A stretch of 57,264 bases of DNA from Paludibacteraceae bacterium (lineage in GTDB: Bacteria > Bacteroidota > Bacteroidia > Bacteroidales > Paludibacteraceae): the NCBI GenBank assembly GCA_905234835.1, contig CAJOIZ010000010.1:1-57264 (forward strand), written 5' to 3'. Shown here one piece after another: positions 17,059-24,903 of the stretch. How positions within the stretch are numbered: the first letter of the stretch is position 1; the number at the start of each line of letters is the position of its first letter. A program made the translations under genes and the position numbers. Below the pieces are notes generated by a model that saw only the letters and a program-made list of their open reading frames with translations, ran no database searches and was not told the DNA's origin.

Positions 17059-17115
17059 TCAACTCTCAACTCTCAATTATCAATTATCAACTATCAACTA
17101 TCAATTATCAACTAC
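17059..17115. repeat. heptad tandem repeats, TCAATTA/TCAACTA type
   Basis: Eight consecutive 7-bp units TCAACTC, TCAATTA or TCAACTA without interruption. Confidence 0.85.
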
Positions 17116-17119
17116 CCAG

Positions 17120-17174
17120 AGCGGGTGATTAGCGGGTGATTACCGGGTGATTAGCGGGTGATTAGCGGGTGATT
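17120..17174. repeat. 11-bp tandem repeats, AGCGGGTGATT type
   Basis: Five consecutive 11-bp units; four identical and one with a single change. Confidence 0.9.
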
Positions 17175-17179
17175 CGCCT

Positions 17180-17245
17180 AACGATGCACCAACGATGCAC
17201 CAACAATGCACCAACGACGCACCGACAATACACCAACAATGCACC
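17180..17245. repeat. 11-bp tandem repeats, AACGATGCACC type
   Basis: Six consecutive 11-bp units with one to three changes each. The unit has no relation to the two 11-bp arrays before it. There is no gene between 16937 and 17323. Confidence 0.9.
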
Positions 17246-17323
17246 GTCATGCATATAGGGATAACGAAGAAATACAAACCAAGAAAATCGGCACGGCATG
17301 AACCGCACCGAATTTTACTTGCT

Positions 17324-18508
17324 TCATTCGAATAGTTTGCGAATGTCCGTCTGAAGGAAAGTCTCTATGGAGATGCCTTCATGACCGACTATCAATGCTA
17401 ATTTTGGATGGAACAGATTACGGAAAGTGACTAAGCCGCGTGTCATCTTCTCGTGGTTGCTCTTGACTTCGATGCCTGCGATCTCATTGTTCCATTCGAG
17501 CACAAAATCAACCTCGTCATCGTTTTGCCGCCAGTACAACACATTCATGTCATACAACTCGGCTTGGCTGATAAGATAAGCGCCGACGGCCGATTCTACT
17601 TGATGTCCCCACTGCTTAGGGTCGGTGGCAACGCGTTTGAATGAGTTACGCGAATACGCGTTATAAAGTGCATTGTTATACACTTGCAACTTTGGTACGC
17701 TTTGGCGTTTGCGAGAATCGTCATTGGCATATTTGTACAAACCTGCTAACAGATTAGCCTCTTTGAGCAGTTGTAGATAAGACGCTATTGTAGTTACGTT
17801 TCCGGCATCTTGCAGTTGCCCTTGCAGTTTGGTTAACGAAAGCAATTCGGTAGAGTAGGAGCATCCTAATTCAAAAATCTGACGCAGAAGAGCAGGCTTA
17901 TAGACATTGCTGGTTTCCAAGACGTCCTTGGTGATGCTGGGTTCGGCTATGGAGTCACGCACATATCTGCGCCAGCGGTGTTCGTCTTGAATGAGGTTTG
18001 CCGAACCGGGATAGCCGCCGAAGTAGATGTACTGGTTCAGGTCAAACTTAAATGCCTCATGCATCTCGGCGTACGTCCAGTGGGTCATCTTGATAAGTTC
18101 AAAACGACCGGCAAGAGACTCCGTCAGACCATGCATTATCATCAGACGGGACGAACCAAGCAGTAACAACTTGATGTTGGTCTTGTTCCATGTGTCCTCG
18201 TCCCATTGTTTCTTGACGTACTCACTCCAGTTGCGGATTTTCTGCACCTCATCGATAACTAATAGGCGTTCTTTCTGACCCGTAAATCGCATCTCCATAC
18301 GCTCTTTTTGCCAGATTTCGTTTATCCATGTCCCTTCTTGCTCGGTGTCAGCAGTATAGAAGGAGTACGGAATCTGTATCGTACCCAGCACTTGTTGGAC
18401 AAGGGTCGTCTTGCCCACTTGGCGCGGACCCGCAACCACCTGAATAAACCGACGGTCCTCCGCTAATCTTGTGCGGAGCATGTCTTCATAATACGGACGT
18501 TGTATCAT
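17324..18508 (-). CDS. AAA_14/DUF4143 family ATPase
   Basis: 394 residues from the ATG at 18508. An upstream TTG at 18532 is in frame but lies inside the -7 promoter element, so I reject it. P-loop GPRQVGKT at residues 27-34; Walker B LLVIDEVQ; sensor LLGSSRLM. The C-terminal DUF4143 region has VDFVLEWNNEIAGIEVKSN, the D...E-x-K nuclease-like signature. Function of the family is not established. Upstream are four to five direct repeats with a 22-bp period. Downstream lies a 570-bp repeat-filled gap. Confidence 0.85.
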   Translation of the reverse strand: MIQRPYYEDMLRTRLAEDRRFIQVVAGPRQVGKTTLVQQVLGTIQIPYSFYTADTEQEGTWINEIWQKERMEMRFTGQKERLLVIDEVQKIRNWSEYVKKQWDEDTWNKTNIKLLLLGSSRLMIMHGLTESLAGRFELIKMTHWTYAEMHEAFKFDLNQYIYFGGYPGSANLIQDEHRWRRYVRDSIAEPSITKDVLETSNVYKPALLRQIFELGCSYSTELLSLTKLQGQLQDAGNVTTIASYLQLLKEANLLAGLYKYANDDSRKRQSVPKLQVYNNALYNAYSRNSFKRVATDPKQWGHQVESAVGAYLISQAELYDMNVLYWRQNDDEVDFVLEWNNEIAGIEVKSNHEKMTRGLVTFRNLFHPKLALIVGHEGISIETFLQTDIRKLFE

Positions 18509-18529
18509 AACTTGTTTTATTTCACGCCG

Positions 18530-18560
18530 CAAAGATATAGGAGATTTTTGATGTACGCAA
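18530..18560 (-). promoter_or_regulatory. promoter of the AAA_14 ATPase
   Basis: On the minus strand TTG (18558-18560), 20 bp, TATCTTTG (18530-18537), then CGGCG. The ATG at 18508 follows by 21 bp. Confidence 0.72.
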
Positions 18561-18567
18561 TTTTTTT

Positions 18568-18671
18568 ATTCAAATCTCCATTAATTTTTACTCAAATCTC
18601 CATTCCAAATTACTCAAATCTCCCTTCCAATTTACTCAAATCTCCCGTGATTTTTACTCAATTTCCCTCTG
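18568..18671 (-). repeat. 22-bp-period direct repeats upstream of the ATPase promoter
   Basis: Plus-strand units start at 18568, 18590, 18612, 18634 and, degenerate, 18656. Each begins with ACTCAAATCTCC (or ATTCAAATCTCC) followed by a variable 10-bp part. The period is exactly 22 bp, two DNA turns. The block begins 8 bp upstream of the -33 element of the ATPase gene at 17324-18508. Confidence 0.85.
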
Positions 18672-18741
18672 CTCATGCCGGTACGAAATCGTTCTTTGCC
18701 ACTTTCTCCATCTTTTTCTTTCCTATTCCCGAAAATAGCGT

Positions 18742-18749
18742 TATCTTTG
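18742..18749 (+). promoter_or_regulatory. -7 element before the DUF3791-type module
   Basis: TATCTTTG followed by CGCC, 59 bp before the ATG at 18809. No clear -33 element. Confidence 0.45.
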
Positions 18750-18808
18750 CGCCACTTTTACCAAGCATGGGAAAGGAAAGTCGCTAAGACATAACCGATA
18801 ACAAAACG

Positions 18809-19144
18809 ATGACAACTTTATCACAGAGCGAAAAGAAAGCGATAATGGCGGATATGAAGTCGTTCGATGAGCCTATGCCGGCTGTTGGTATCTTCTGGTA
18901 TGCCCCCGAGGAGCATGATTTCTTTGGCGTATATAAGAAAGAACTGACCCCGAAGATGGTAGAAGAAGCAGCAGACAAAGGTTTGCCTTATATAAACTAT
19001 CAGACTCTTCACCGAACCATTTGGCAAAAGCAGTATTTTAAGGCATTAGCCAAACACGAACCTACCAAGTTCAGTGGGGACTACACGCAGGTGCCACGTG
19101 GTCGTGTGTCATGGGCTGTGGACCATTTTGTAGTCTTCGTGTAA
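18809..19144 (+). CDS. conserved hypothetical protein, probably C-terminally shortened
   Basis: 111 residues, soluble. From memory, similar Bacteroidales proteins share ADMKSFDEPMPAVGIFWY and QVPRGRVSW and tend to sit beside DUF3791 genes, and those proteins seem to continue beyond the point where this one stops (VDHFVVFV). I therefore suspect a shortened end, but cannot prove it. It is first of three short genes in a row. Role unknown; a toxin-antitoxin or defence module is possible from context only. Confidence 0.6.
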   Translation: MTTLSQSEKKAIMADMKSFDEPMPAVGIFWYAPEEHDFFGVYKKELTPKMVEEAADKGLPYINYQTLHRTIWQKQYFKALAKHEPTKFSGDYTQVPRGRVSWAVDHFVVFV

Positions 19145-19192
19145 CCCTTCATCCCCCCCTTTCCGCGACGATAAAACAGGAAAAATAATACG

Positions 19193-19411
19193 ATGAGGAG
19201 CAACGAGATATCATATTTTTTGTCATTCTGCATAGAGCAATACAAGCAGAAACACCACTTGACGGGTGAACAATCTATGGCAGAACTTGACAAATATGGT
19301 GTGCTTGATTATTTAGAGAGGCACTACGAGGTTTTGCATACGCAGAGTGCCCAATGGATTGTTGAGGATATTGATGAATTTATAAGCAACAGAAAGAAAT
19401 TTTTGCCATGA
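19193..19411 (+). CDS. DUF3791 domain protein
   Basis: 72 residues, full length for DUF3791. Family signature visible in SYFLSFCIEQYKQKHHLTG, KYGVLDYLERHYEVLHT and WIVEDIDEFI. Proteins of this family occur beside DUF3990 or other small genes and are thought to be part of toxin-antitoxin-like sets; the activity is not known. The stop overlaps the next start by 4 bp (ATGA). The 40 bp before the start resemble the 40 bp after the third gene (19612-19650). Confidence 0.75.
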   Translation: MRSNEISYFLSFCIEQYKQKHHLTGEQSMAELDKYGVLDYLERHYEVLHTQSAQWIVEDIDEFISNRKKFLP

Positions 19412-19611
19412 GTCGGATAACGCAAGACAACTTATATTTGATTTTGCCATCGAAAGTCAGTTGGGTGGCAGATATGTTATGTGCCGACAAGCATATCAGC
19501 GTCATTGAGGCTATGCGCCGCATATATTCATCTGACATGTATAAACAATTGGAAACAGAAAGTACAAAACGATGGTACGAAGGACCCGTTTCTTTGTATC
19601 AAACCATATAA
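19408..19611 (+). CDS. small partner protein of DUF3791
   Basis: 67 residues. The pattern VSWVADMLCADKHISVIEAM followed by RRIYSSDMYKQLETESTKRW is typical of a short helical family encoded next to DUF3791 proteins. Translation is coupled to DUF3791 by a 4-bp overlap, so the two proteins are likely partners. No catalytic motif is visible. Likely one half of a toxin-antitoxin-like pair. Confidence 0.65.
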   Translation: MSRITQDNLYLILPSKVSWVADMLCADKHISVIEAMRRIYSSDMYKQLETESTKRWYEGPVSLYQTI

Positions 19612-19820
19612 CCGTCCCCCTCTCCATGACGTTAAACAGGAGATAATGTATTTACCCCATTAGGTCTATCACCCAAGCGCAAAGCGTTGCGCGGTAACAT
19701 AACATATTAACAGCATTGGCTATTATTCGCGTTCGAGAAAAAGGTCGGAAAACTGATTTCTTAACGAAACGGATAGTGCTTCACAAATGTGCCTAAAATG
19801 TTAAAAGCTAATGATATAAA

Positions 19821-20651
19821 ATGTTAGACGAGTTTCTAAATAAGATTATAAACGGCGACTGTCTCGAAGTCCTTCGCCAACTGCCCGACAGCAGTATTGA
19901 CCTTGTTGTTACTTCCCCGCCTTACAACCTCAAAAACTCTACCGGCAACGGCATGAAGGACGGTCGCGGTGGCAAGTGGGCAAACGCGGCACTCATCAAC
20001 GGCTACGAAAATTACGATGATTGTATGCCCAATGATGAGTATGCGGCCTGGCAGCACGAGGTACTGCTTGAATTAGTGCGCGTTATTAAAGATGATGGAG
20101 CAATCTTTTACAACCACAAATGGCGCGTGCAAGCCGGACTAATCCAAGACCGCCGCGACATCGTGTATGATGTTCCTCTTCGTCAAATAATCATTTGGAG
20201 ACGTAAAGGCGGCATCAATTTCAATGCCAGTTATTTTCTCCCAACCTATGAGGTTATTTACTTAATTGCAAAAAAAGATTTCAAACTTGCGAAAGGAGCA
20301 AACGCATATGGTGATGTGTGGGAAATAACACAAGAGTTGCGCAATGACCATCCCGCGCCGTTTCCTGTTGAACTGATAGACCGTATCGTTAGCAGCACCG
20401 ATGCGCAAATCATTCTTGACCCATTCATGGGATCAGGCACAACCGCAGTCGTAGCGGCAGGGCTTGGCAGAAACTTTATCGGCATAGAGAAATCCGCCAC
20501 ATACTGCGAGAACGCAATGAAACGGTTAGAGAAAAACAAACTTAATCCAGAAGTGGCAAGGTTCCACCAACAAACGCTGTTTTCATCAGCACCGATAGTT
20601 AAACAAAAAAGTAAAAAGATATATGACCACGCAGTTGCAAGCCTTTTCTAA
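19821..20651 (+). CDS. type II DNA methyltransferase (SPPY, beta-class order)
   Basis: 276 residues. Catalytic motif IV TSPPY is at residues 31-35 and the SAM-binding motif I DPFMGSGTT at about 200-208, so the motif order is IV before I. SPPY occurs in N4-cytosine and some N6-adenine enzymes. The partner endonuclease is MvaI/BcnI-like, a family whose known members cut CC-W-GG or CC-S-GG with N4-cytosine methylation as protection, so N4-methylation of a CCNGG-type site is my best guess. It overlaps the endonuclease gene by 29 bp. Confidence 0.9.
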   Translation: MLDEFLNKIINGDCLEVLRQLPDSSIDLVVTSPPYNLKNSTGNGMKDGRGGKWANAALINGYENYDDCMPNDEYAAWQHEVLLELVRVIKDDGAIFYNHKWRVQAGLIQDRRDIVYDVPLRQIIIWRRKGGINFNASYFLPTYEVIYLIAKKDFKLAKGANAYGDVWEITQELRNDHPAPFPVELIDRIVSSTDAQIILDPFMGSGTTAVVAAGLGRNFIGIEKSATYCENAMKRLEKNKLNPEVARFHQQTLFSSAPIVKQKSKKIYDHAVASLF

Positions 20652-21450
20652 AGAGGAACTTATCGAGAAGTTTAAAGAAATATATGCTATGGGCTGGATT
20701 AAAAATGTCCGTGGCAGAAATGACGGTGCAGTTGGTAATACGCTTGAAGACCTGTTGGGTATTCCCGAAAACAATTTACCTATTCCCAATGCTGCAGAGT
20801 GGGAACTTAAAGCACAACGCTCTAATACTTCGTCTTTGCTTACAATGTTTCACATGGAGCCTTCACCAAGAGCGATGAAAGTAGTGCCGGATATTTTGTT
20901 ACTCAAATATGGTTGGGCGAGTGCGGAAGCAGGGAAGAAATATCCGGAAGATGAAAAGTCTTTCCGTGGGACACTTAATGCAAAGACTTTCAGTGATAGA
21001 GGATTCAAGGTGCATGTTAATGACAAGGAACGCCGTGTAGAAATCATTTTTGATAGTTCAATCACTGACGAGCGACACGCCGACTGGAAACAAAGTGTTC
21101 TTAAAAGAGCCGGTCATTTGAATAATTTTGACATTTTACCATATTGGGGATTCGATGATTTGTTCCACAAAGCGGGCGTGAAATTGACAAACTGCTTCTA
21201 TGTACAAGCCGACGAAAAGTGGGAGAATGAAAAGGGTAAAAAGCAGGATTATTTCTTATATAACTATGTCTTGAAACTTTCTCAATTTGACCAATACAAG
21301 TTTATTGAGGCTATCCGTGATGGTAAAGTGTATGTGGATTTTGATGCCCGTACAGGACACAACCACGGCACAAAATTTCGTATTCGTTATACTGACATAC
21401 CTTCTCTTTATAAAAACGCAGAAGTGGTTTTAGACGAACGAAATAAATAA
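20623..21450 (+). CDS. type II restriction endonuclease, MvaI/BcnI family
   Basis: 275 residues, close to the family's 240-280. The N-terminal GNTLEDLLGIPENNLPIPNA and the core EWELKAQR (Glu61, Lys63) are characteristic. MvaI and BcnI are monomers that nick each strand in turn. The residue five before Glu61, where a catalytic Asp could be expected, is Asn56; an alignment is needed to decide if this matters. The second half has GFDDLFHKAGVKL and ARTGHNHGTKFRIR. Encoded with its methylase; its end abuts a decayed HNH gene after about 20 bp. Confidence 0.85.
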   Translation: MTTQLQAFSKEELIEKFKEIYAMGWIKNVRGRNDGAVGNTLEDLLGIPENNLPIPNAAEWELKAQRSNTSSLLTMFHMEPSPRAMKVVPDILLLKYGWASAEAGKKYPEDEKSFRGTLNAKTFSDRGFKVHVNDKERRVEIIFDSSITDERHADWKQSVLKRAGHLNNFDILPYWGFDDLFHKAGVKLTNCFYVQADEKWENEKGKKQDYFLYNYVLKLSQFDQYKFIEAIRDGKVYVDFDARTGHNHGTKFRIRYTDIPSLYKNAEVVLDERNK

Positions 21451-21472
21451 GTTCTTTTATTTCTTTCGTTGA

Positions 21473-22198
21473 ACCTGCACGGACGAAGAGAAAATCAAAT
21501 GGTTCCAGCGTATCAACATCGCCGGCGAGAAACTGACCGACCAAGAGATTCTGAACGCAATCTATGCGGGTAGTTGGACAACGCAAGCCAAGCGCCGTTT
21601 CTCAAAAACCGGCTGTGTAGCTTATCGCATCGCCTCGGATTTCATGTCCGGTTCCCCTATTCGTCAGGACTATTTTGAAACCGCGCTCCAATGGATAGGT
21701 GATGCGCAAGGCAAGTCGCTGCGCCAATACATGGCAGACCACCAGCACGACACCGATGCGGACGAACTGTGGCAGTATTTCCAGGATGTCATTCATTGGG
21801 TGGACAAACTCTTCGGACGCAAGTACAAGAAAGAGATGAAAGGAGTGGAGTGGGGATTGCTGTATAACCGTCACCGCGACACCAGACTCACCGCTACTGC
21901 CATTAGCGAGCAGATGGCCAAACTGATGGCGGACTCCGATGTGCAGAAGAAGTCAGGTGTCTTTGCTTATATCTTGGACGGCGACATCCGTCACCTCGGA
22001 ATCCGTGCTTTTGATGCCAACACCCGCCGTGAGGTCTATGAGCGGCAGGGCGGCAAGTGCGCCATCTGTGGCAAGCCCTTTGATATTGAAGTCATGGAAG
22101 CCGACCATATCACGCCGTGGGTAGAAGGTGGCCGCACGATTGCCTCCAACTGCCAGATGCTCTGCCGTGACTGCAACCGCCACAAGAGCAGCAAGTAA
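21473..22198 (+). pseudogene. 3' part of a DUF262-HNH (GmrSD-like) gene
   Basis: The frame opens after a TGA at 21470-21472 and reads DEEKIKWFQRINIAGEKLTD, the end of a DUF262 (ParB-like nuclease) domain. It runs on to a C-terminal HNH motif with CAICGKPF, EADHITPW and CQMLCRDCNRH. An adjacent frame has NLHG just before, so a frameshift lies at about 21480. The first part of the protein is missing, and the restriction-modification operon takes its place. The longest ATG-started frame, from 21644, lacks the DUF262 core. Whole proteins of this family are restriction enzymes against modified DNA. Confidence 0.8.
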
Positions 22199-22285
22199 CG
22201 TTTATTCTATATATCGGATATCATCCGTTTCCCTTTGTTAGGTGCGCGAGTCGTCAGCCTCGCGTTCTTTTTTTCTTTGTATTCC

Positions 22286-22568
22286 GCCGATTAGTAATCG
22301 GCATTGTTCGTCATTTGTGTCTGAATTCTATTCAGATCGGCTCCCCAGAGCCGCCTGTATAGTCTATGTCTATGTTCATTGCGTTCAAATATTATTTGAA
22401 CATCGGCTTTTAGAGCCGCTTGTAAAGGATATGGCTCCGTCCGTTATGTCTGCACAGCGAAGCAGATCGTAAGAATTGAATTCAGACAGGCTCCTTAGAG
22501 CCTCCTGTAAAGGATAGGTTTTGTCCATTGCGTTCAAATACTATTTGAACATCGGCTCCACCAGAGCC
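22286..22568. repeat. compound palindromic repeats (REP/BIME-like)
   Basis: Eight small palindromes in under 300 bp. Type A: GTTCAAATAYTATTTGAAC at 22383-22401 and 22532-22550, and CTGAATTCTATTCAG at 22321-22335. Type B, 2 bp after each type A: CGGCTCCCCAGAGCCG at 22338-22353, CGGCTTTTAGAGCCG at 22404-22418, AGGCTCCTTAGAGCCT at 22488-22503 and GGCTCCACCAGAGCC at 22554-22568. GCCGATTAGTAATCGGC lies at 22286-22302. A further type B copy is at 23027-23042. Stems are kept while loops vary. Confidence 0.82.
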
Positions 22569-22588
22569 TCCTACGAACAAAAATGCAA

Positions 22589-22900
22589 ACAAATTTGCAA
22601 TTTGCAATTTGAAATCATAAACCATAAATCATAAACTATCAACTATCAACTATCAACTATCAACTATCAACTTTCTCAACCACCTCTAAACTCATAAACA
22701 CCTAAACTCCTTAACCAATAATCATGTCTCATTCCCAGCCCTTTACAAAGAAAATGCAAAAAAAAGTAAAAAAACTTGCCTTTTAGGTGATAGATTTTGC
22801 CCTTTTTTCGCCTTATATATGGAGGGGCATACAAATTTGCAACTATAAACTCACAACTCTCCAACTTCTCTCAACACTCAACTCTAAACTCTCAACTATA
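22589..22900. repeat. heptad repeats and AT-rich spacer
   Basis: 22589-22716 holds GCAATTT, AAATCAT and TCAACTA heptamers (five TCAACTA in a row at about 22634-22670). 22840-22900 holds CAACTCT/TAAACTC heptamers. Between them, 22741-22810 includes TTTTAGGTGATAGATTTT, similar to 23066-23087. No gene. Confidence 0.7.
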
Positions 22901-22940
22901 ATTGGGACTTATTGGGACTTATTGGGAAGCATTGGGAAAA
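22901..22940. repeat. 10-bp tandem repeats, ATTGGGACTT type
   Basis: Four 10-bp units starting ATTGGGA; the first two are identical. Confidence 0.8.
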
Positions 22941-22958
22941 TTACTTTCCCCGCTATCG

Positions 22959-23042
22959 TATCTTTGCACGACATGAAAGCCCGGTGTTTTTTTGGTTGCG
23001 AATAAAGGGCGGACATTTGAACATCGGCTCCCTAAAGCCGCT
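22959..23042 (+). repeat. degenerate copy of the hairpin unit with a promoter-like site
   Basis: TATCTTTG at 22959-22966 is followed by ACATGAAAGCCCGGTG and TTGGTTGCGAATAAAGG, a diverged copy of the hairpin unit repeated at 52691-55535. It is joined to a type B palindrome at 23027-23042. Short frames through it encode nothing recognisable. Confidence 0.55.
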
Positions 23043-23165
23043 TGTATGAAATATGCAAAAAATGCGTTTCAGGTGATAGATTTTCCCTGTTTCGAGGCTC
23101 TATATAAATGTATCTCTATAATAATGCAGGATAAGAACACTTTGCACCTGAAAAAAACCTTTATT

Positions 23166-23250
23166 GCCGGAAAAGTGAGTTTTTAAGCCTCTTTAAATGC
23201 CGGAAACGTTAATTTTTGGCTCGCACAAAGAGCCGGAAACGTTAATTTTT
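23166..23250 (+). repeat. three direct repeats at 33-bp spacing before an ATPase relic
   Basis: GCCGGAAAAGTGAGTTTTT at 23166, then GCCGGAAACGTTAATTTTT at 23199 and at 23232, exactly 33 bp apart. The sequence is unrelated to the repeats at 4277-4373, but number, spacing and position before an AAA_14 gene (here decayed) are the same. Confidence 0.82.
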
Positions 23251-23299
23251 TATATGTGAGAAGAGAAATCTATTTGCAGTTGGTGGAATGTAACAGTAG

Positions 23300-23383
23300 C
23301 CTAAAGATATGAAATCCTTGCGACAGAAAGTACTCTTGTACGACATAACCTGTCTGCCTCTTTATATGGCGGGATTGCTGTAA
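23300..23383 (+). pseudogene. C-terminal relic of an AAA_14/DUF4143 ATPase
   Basis: The frame reads KDMKSLRQKVLLY... and ends CLPLYMAGLL before TAA. The intact gene at 4442-5779 ends TKDLRKDGETLFVPVYMAGLL in the same way. Only the last 25 or so residues remain, directly after the 33-bp repeats. Confidence 0.62.
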
Positions 23384-23427
23384 GTAAGTATCAAAATGTC
23401 CCTCTTGTGAAAAAAATCGCATTTTCT

Positions 23428-23459
23428 TTTGTGACACATAAAAGAAAGGTTTACCTTTG
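23428..23459 (+). promoter_or_regulatory. promoter of the MFS transporter gene
   Basis: TTTG (23428-23431), 20 bp, TACCTTTG (23452-23459), then CCGCCG. The ATG at 23495 follows by 35 bp. Confidence 0.75.
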
Positions 23460-23494
23460 CCGCCGAAATGAATTTGTAATGCTCAGTTTGCAAA

Positions 23495-24871
23495 ATGAAA
23501 CAACGTAATCTCTCTTTTGGACAATTGTTCAATCTTAGTTTTGGCTTCTTTGGCGTACAGATCGCTTATGCGCTACAGAGTGCCAATATATCCCGTATCT
23601 TTGCCACGCTCGGCGCAGACCCGCACCAGTTGGCATTCTTCTGGATCTTGCCCCCGTTGATGGGAATGATTGTGCAGCCGCTTATCGGTATCCTTTCTGA
23701 CCATACGTGGTTCGGTAAGTTCTTTGGTCGTCGCAAGTTCTATCTCCTGATAGGTGCCGTTATTGCTGTGGCGGTGATGGTTCTGCTTCCCAATGCCGGT
23801 AACTTCACTTTCGAGCAGAGCGTCTATCTCGGACTCAACTCGGCGATGTGGTTCGGACTGTTCTCTCTGATGTTCCTTGACACGAGCATCAATATCGCCA
23901 TGCAGCCTTTCAAGATGATGGTGGGCGATATGGTCAATGAGGAGCAGAAAGGTCTGGCATATAGCATACAGTCGGCATTGTGCAATGCCGGTTCGATAGT
24001 GGGCTTTGTCTTCCCGTATTTCTTCTCGTGGATAGGTGTAGCCAATGTCGCTCCGGAGGGTGTGATACCCGATTCGGTCAAGTGGTCGTTCTACATCGGC
24101 GCGGCGATACTTATTCTTTGTGTGCTTTATACGTTCTTTGCCGTGCAGGAGATGGATCCGAAGGAGTATGCCGAGTTCCACAACCTCAATGGCAAGAAGG
24201 AGGACAGCATCGCTGGTGACGATGATGCCTCGTCAAGCCGTATTTGGAAAGCTTTCCTCACCGTCGGACTGGTGCAGTTCTTCTGCTGGGCGGCGTTCAT
24301 GTATATGTGGACCTATTCCAACGGTGCGATAGCTATCAACTGCTTCGGTTGGGAGCAGACCCTCAATGAGGATGGCAGTCTGGTGTGGAACACGGCTCTG
24401 CCTGCCTTCCAGGATGCCGGTAACTGGGTGGGAATAGCCTTTGCTGTGCAGGCGGTCGGCTCGCTCTTGTGGGCGCTCATACTGCCGTGGCTGGAGAAAC
24501 ATTTTGCCAACAAAGGTGCGTACGCCATTTCGCTGCTTGTCGGCGGTCTTGGCTTTGTGTCCTCATTCTTTGTTTCCAATCAGTATGTGATGCTCGTGTC
24601 CTTCTTCTTTATCGGTGCGGCTTGGGCGGCGACACTGGCTCTGCCTTTCACCATAATCACCAACGCCATCGAGGGAAGCAAGTACATGGGTACGTTGCTG
24701 GGTCTGTTCAACTGCACTATCTGCCTGCCGCAGATTATTGCAGCCCTTTGTGGCGGCTCTATCTTGAAGGCTTGCTGTCACGACTCACAGCCCGCAATGC
24801 TTGTTGTGGCAGGTATCCTGCTCATCTGCGGTGCCGCCAGCGTCTTCCTTATTCAGGAGAAAAAGAGATAA
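23495..24871 (+). CDS. MFS transporter, SLC45/sucrose-maltose type
   Basis: 458 residues with about twelve membrane helices. RIFATLGADPHQLAFFWILP and GILSDHTWFGKFFGRRKFYL are typical of the bacterial SLC45-like glycoside symporters, with the RxxGRR-type loop after helix 2. Members in Bacteroidota usually import maltose, maltodextrin or other oligosaccharides with protons. With the SusC/SusD/SusE genes downstream, uptake of glucan fragments across the inner membrane is the natural role, but the MntA-HepT pair is placed between them. Has its own promoter. Confidence 0.85.
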   Translation: MKQRNLSFGQLFNLSFGFFGVQIAYALQSANISRIFATLGADPHQLAFFWILPPLMGMIVQPLIGILSDHTWFGKFFGRRKFYLLIGAVIAVAVMVLLPNAGNFTFEQSVYLGLNSAMWFGLFSLMFLDTSINIAMQPFKMMVGDMVNEEQKGLAYSIQSALCNAGSIVGFVFPYFFSWIGVANVAPEGVIPDSVKWSFYIGAAILILCVLYTFFAVQEMDPKEYAEFHNLNGKKEDSIAGDDDASSSRIWKAFLTVGLVQFFCWAAFMYMWTYSNGAIAINCFGWEQTLNEDGSLVWNTALPAFQDAGNWVGIAFAVQAVGSLLWALILPWLEKHFANKGAYAISLLVGGLGFVSSFFVSNQYVMLVSFFFIGAAWAATLALPFTIITNAIEGSKYMGTLLGLFNCTICLPQIIAALCGGSILKACCHDSQPAMLVVAGILLICGAASVFLIQEKKR

Positions 24872-24903
24872 AAACAGAATAAATACCATCCTTCACTCCC
24901 TGT

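Noticed and set aside
18509..18532. TTG start giving a 402-residue ATPase
   Set aside because: The TTG lies within the TATCTTTG promoter element; ATG at 18508 gives the usual family start.
22992..23186. 64-codon plus-strand frame
   Set aside because: Runs through a decayed hairpin unit and a palindrome; similar translated fragments appear only where those repeats occur.
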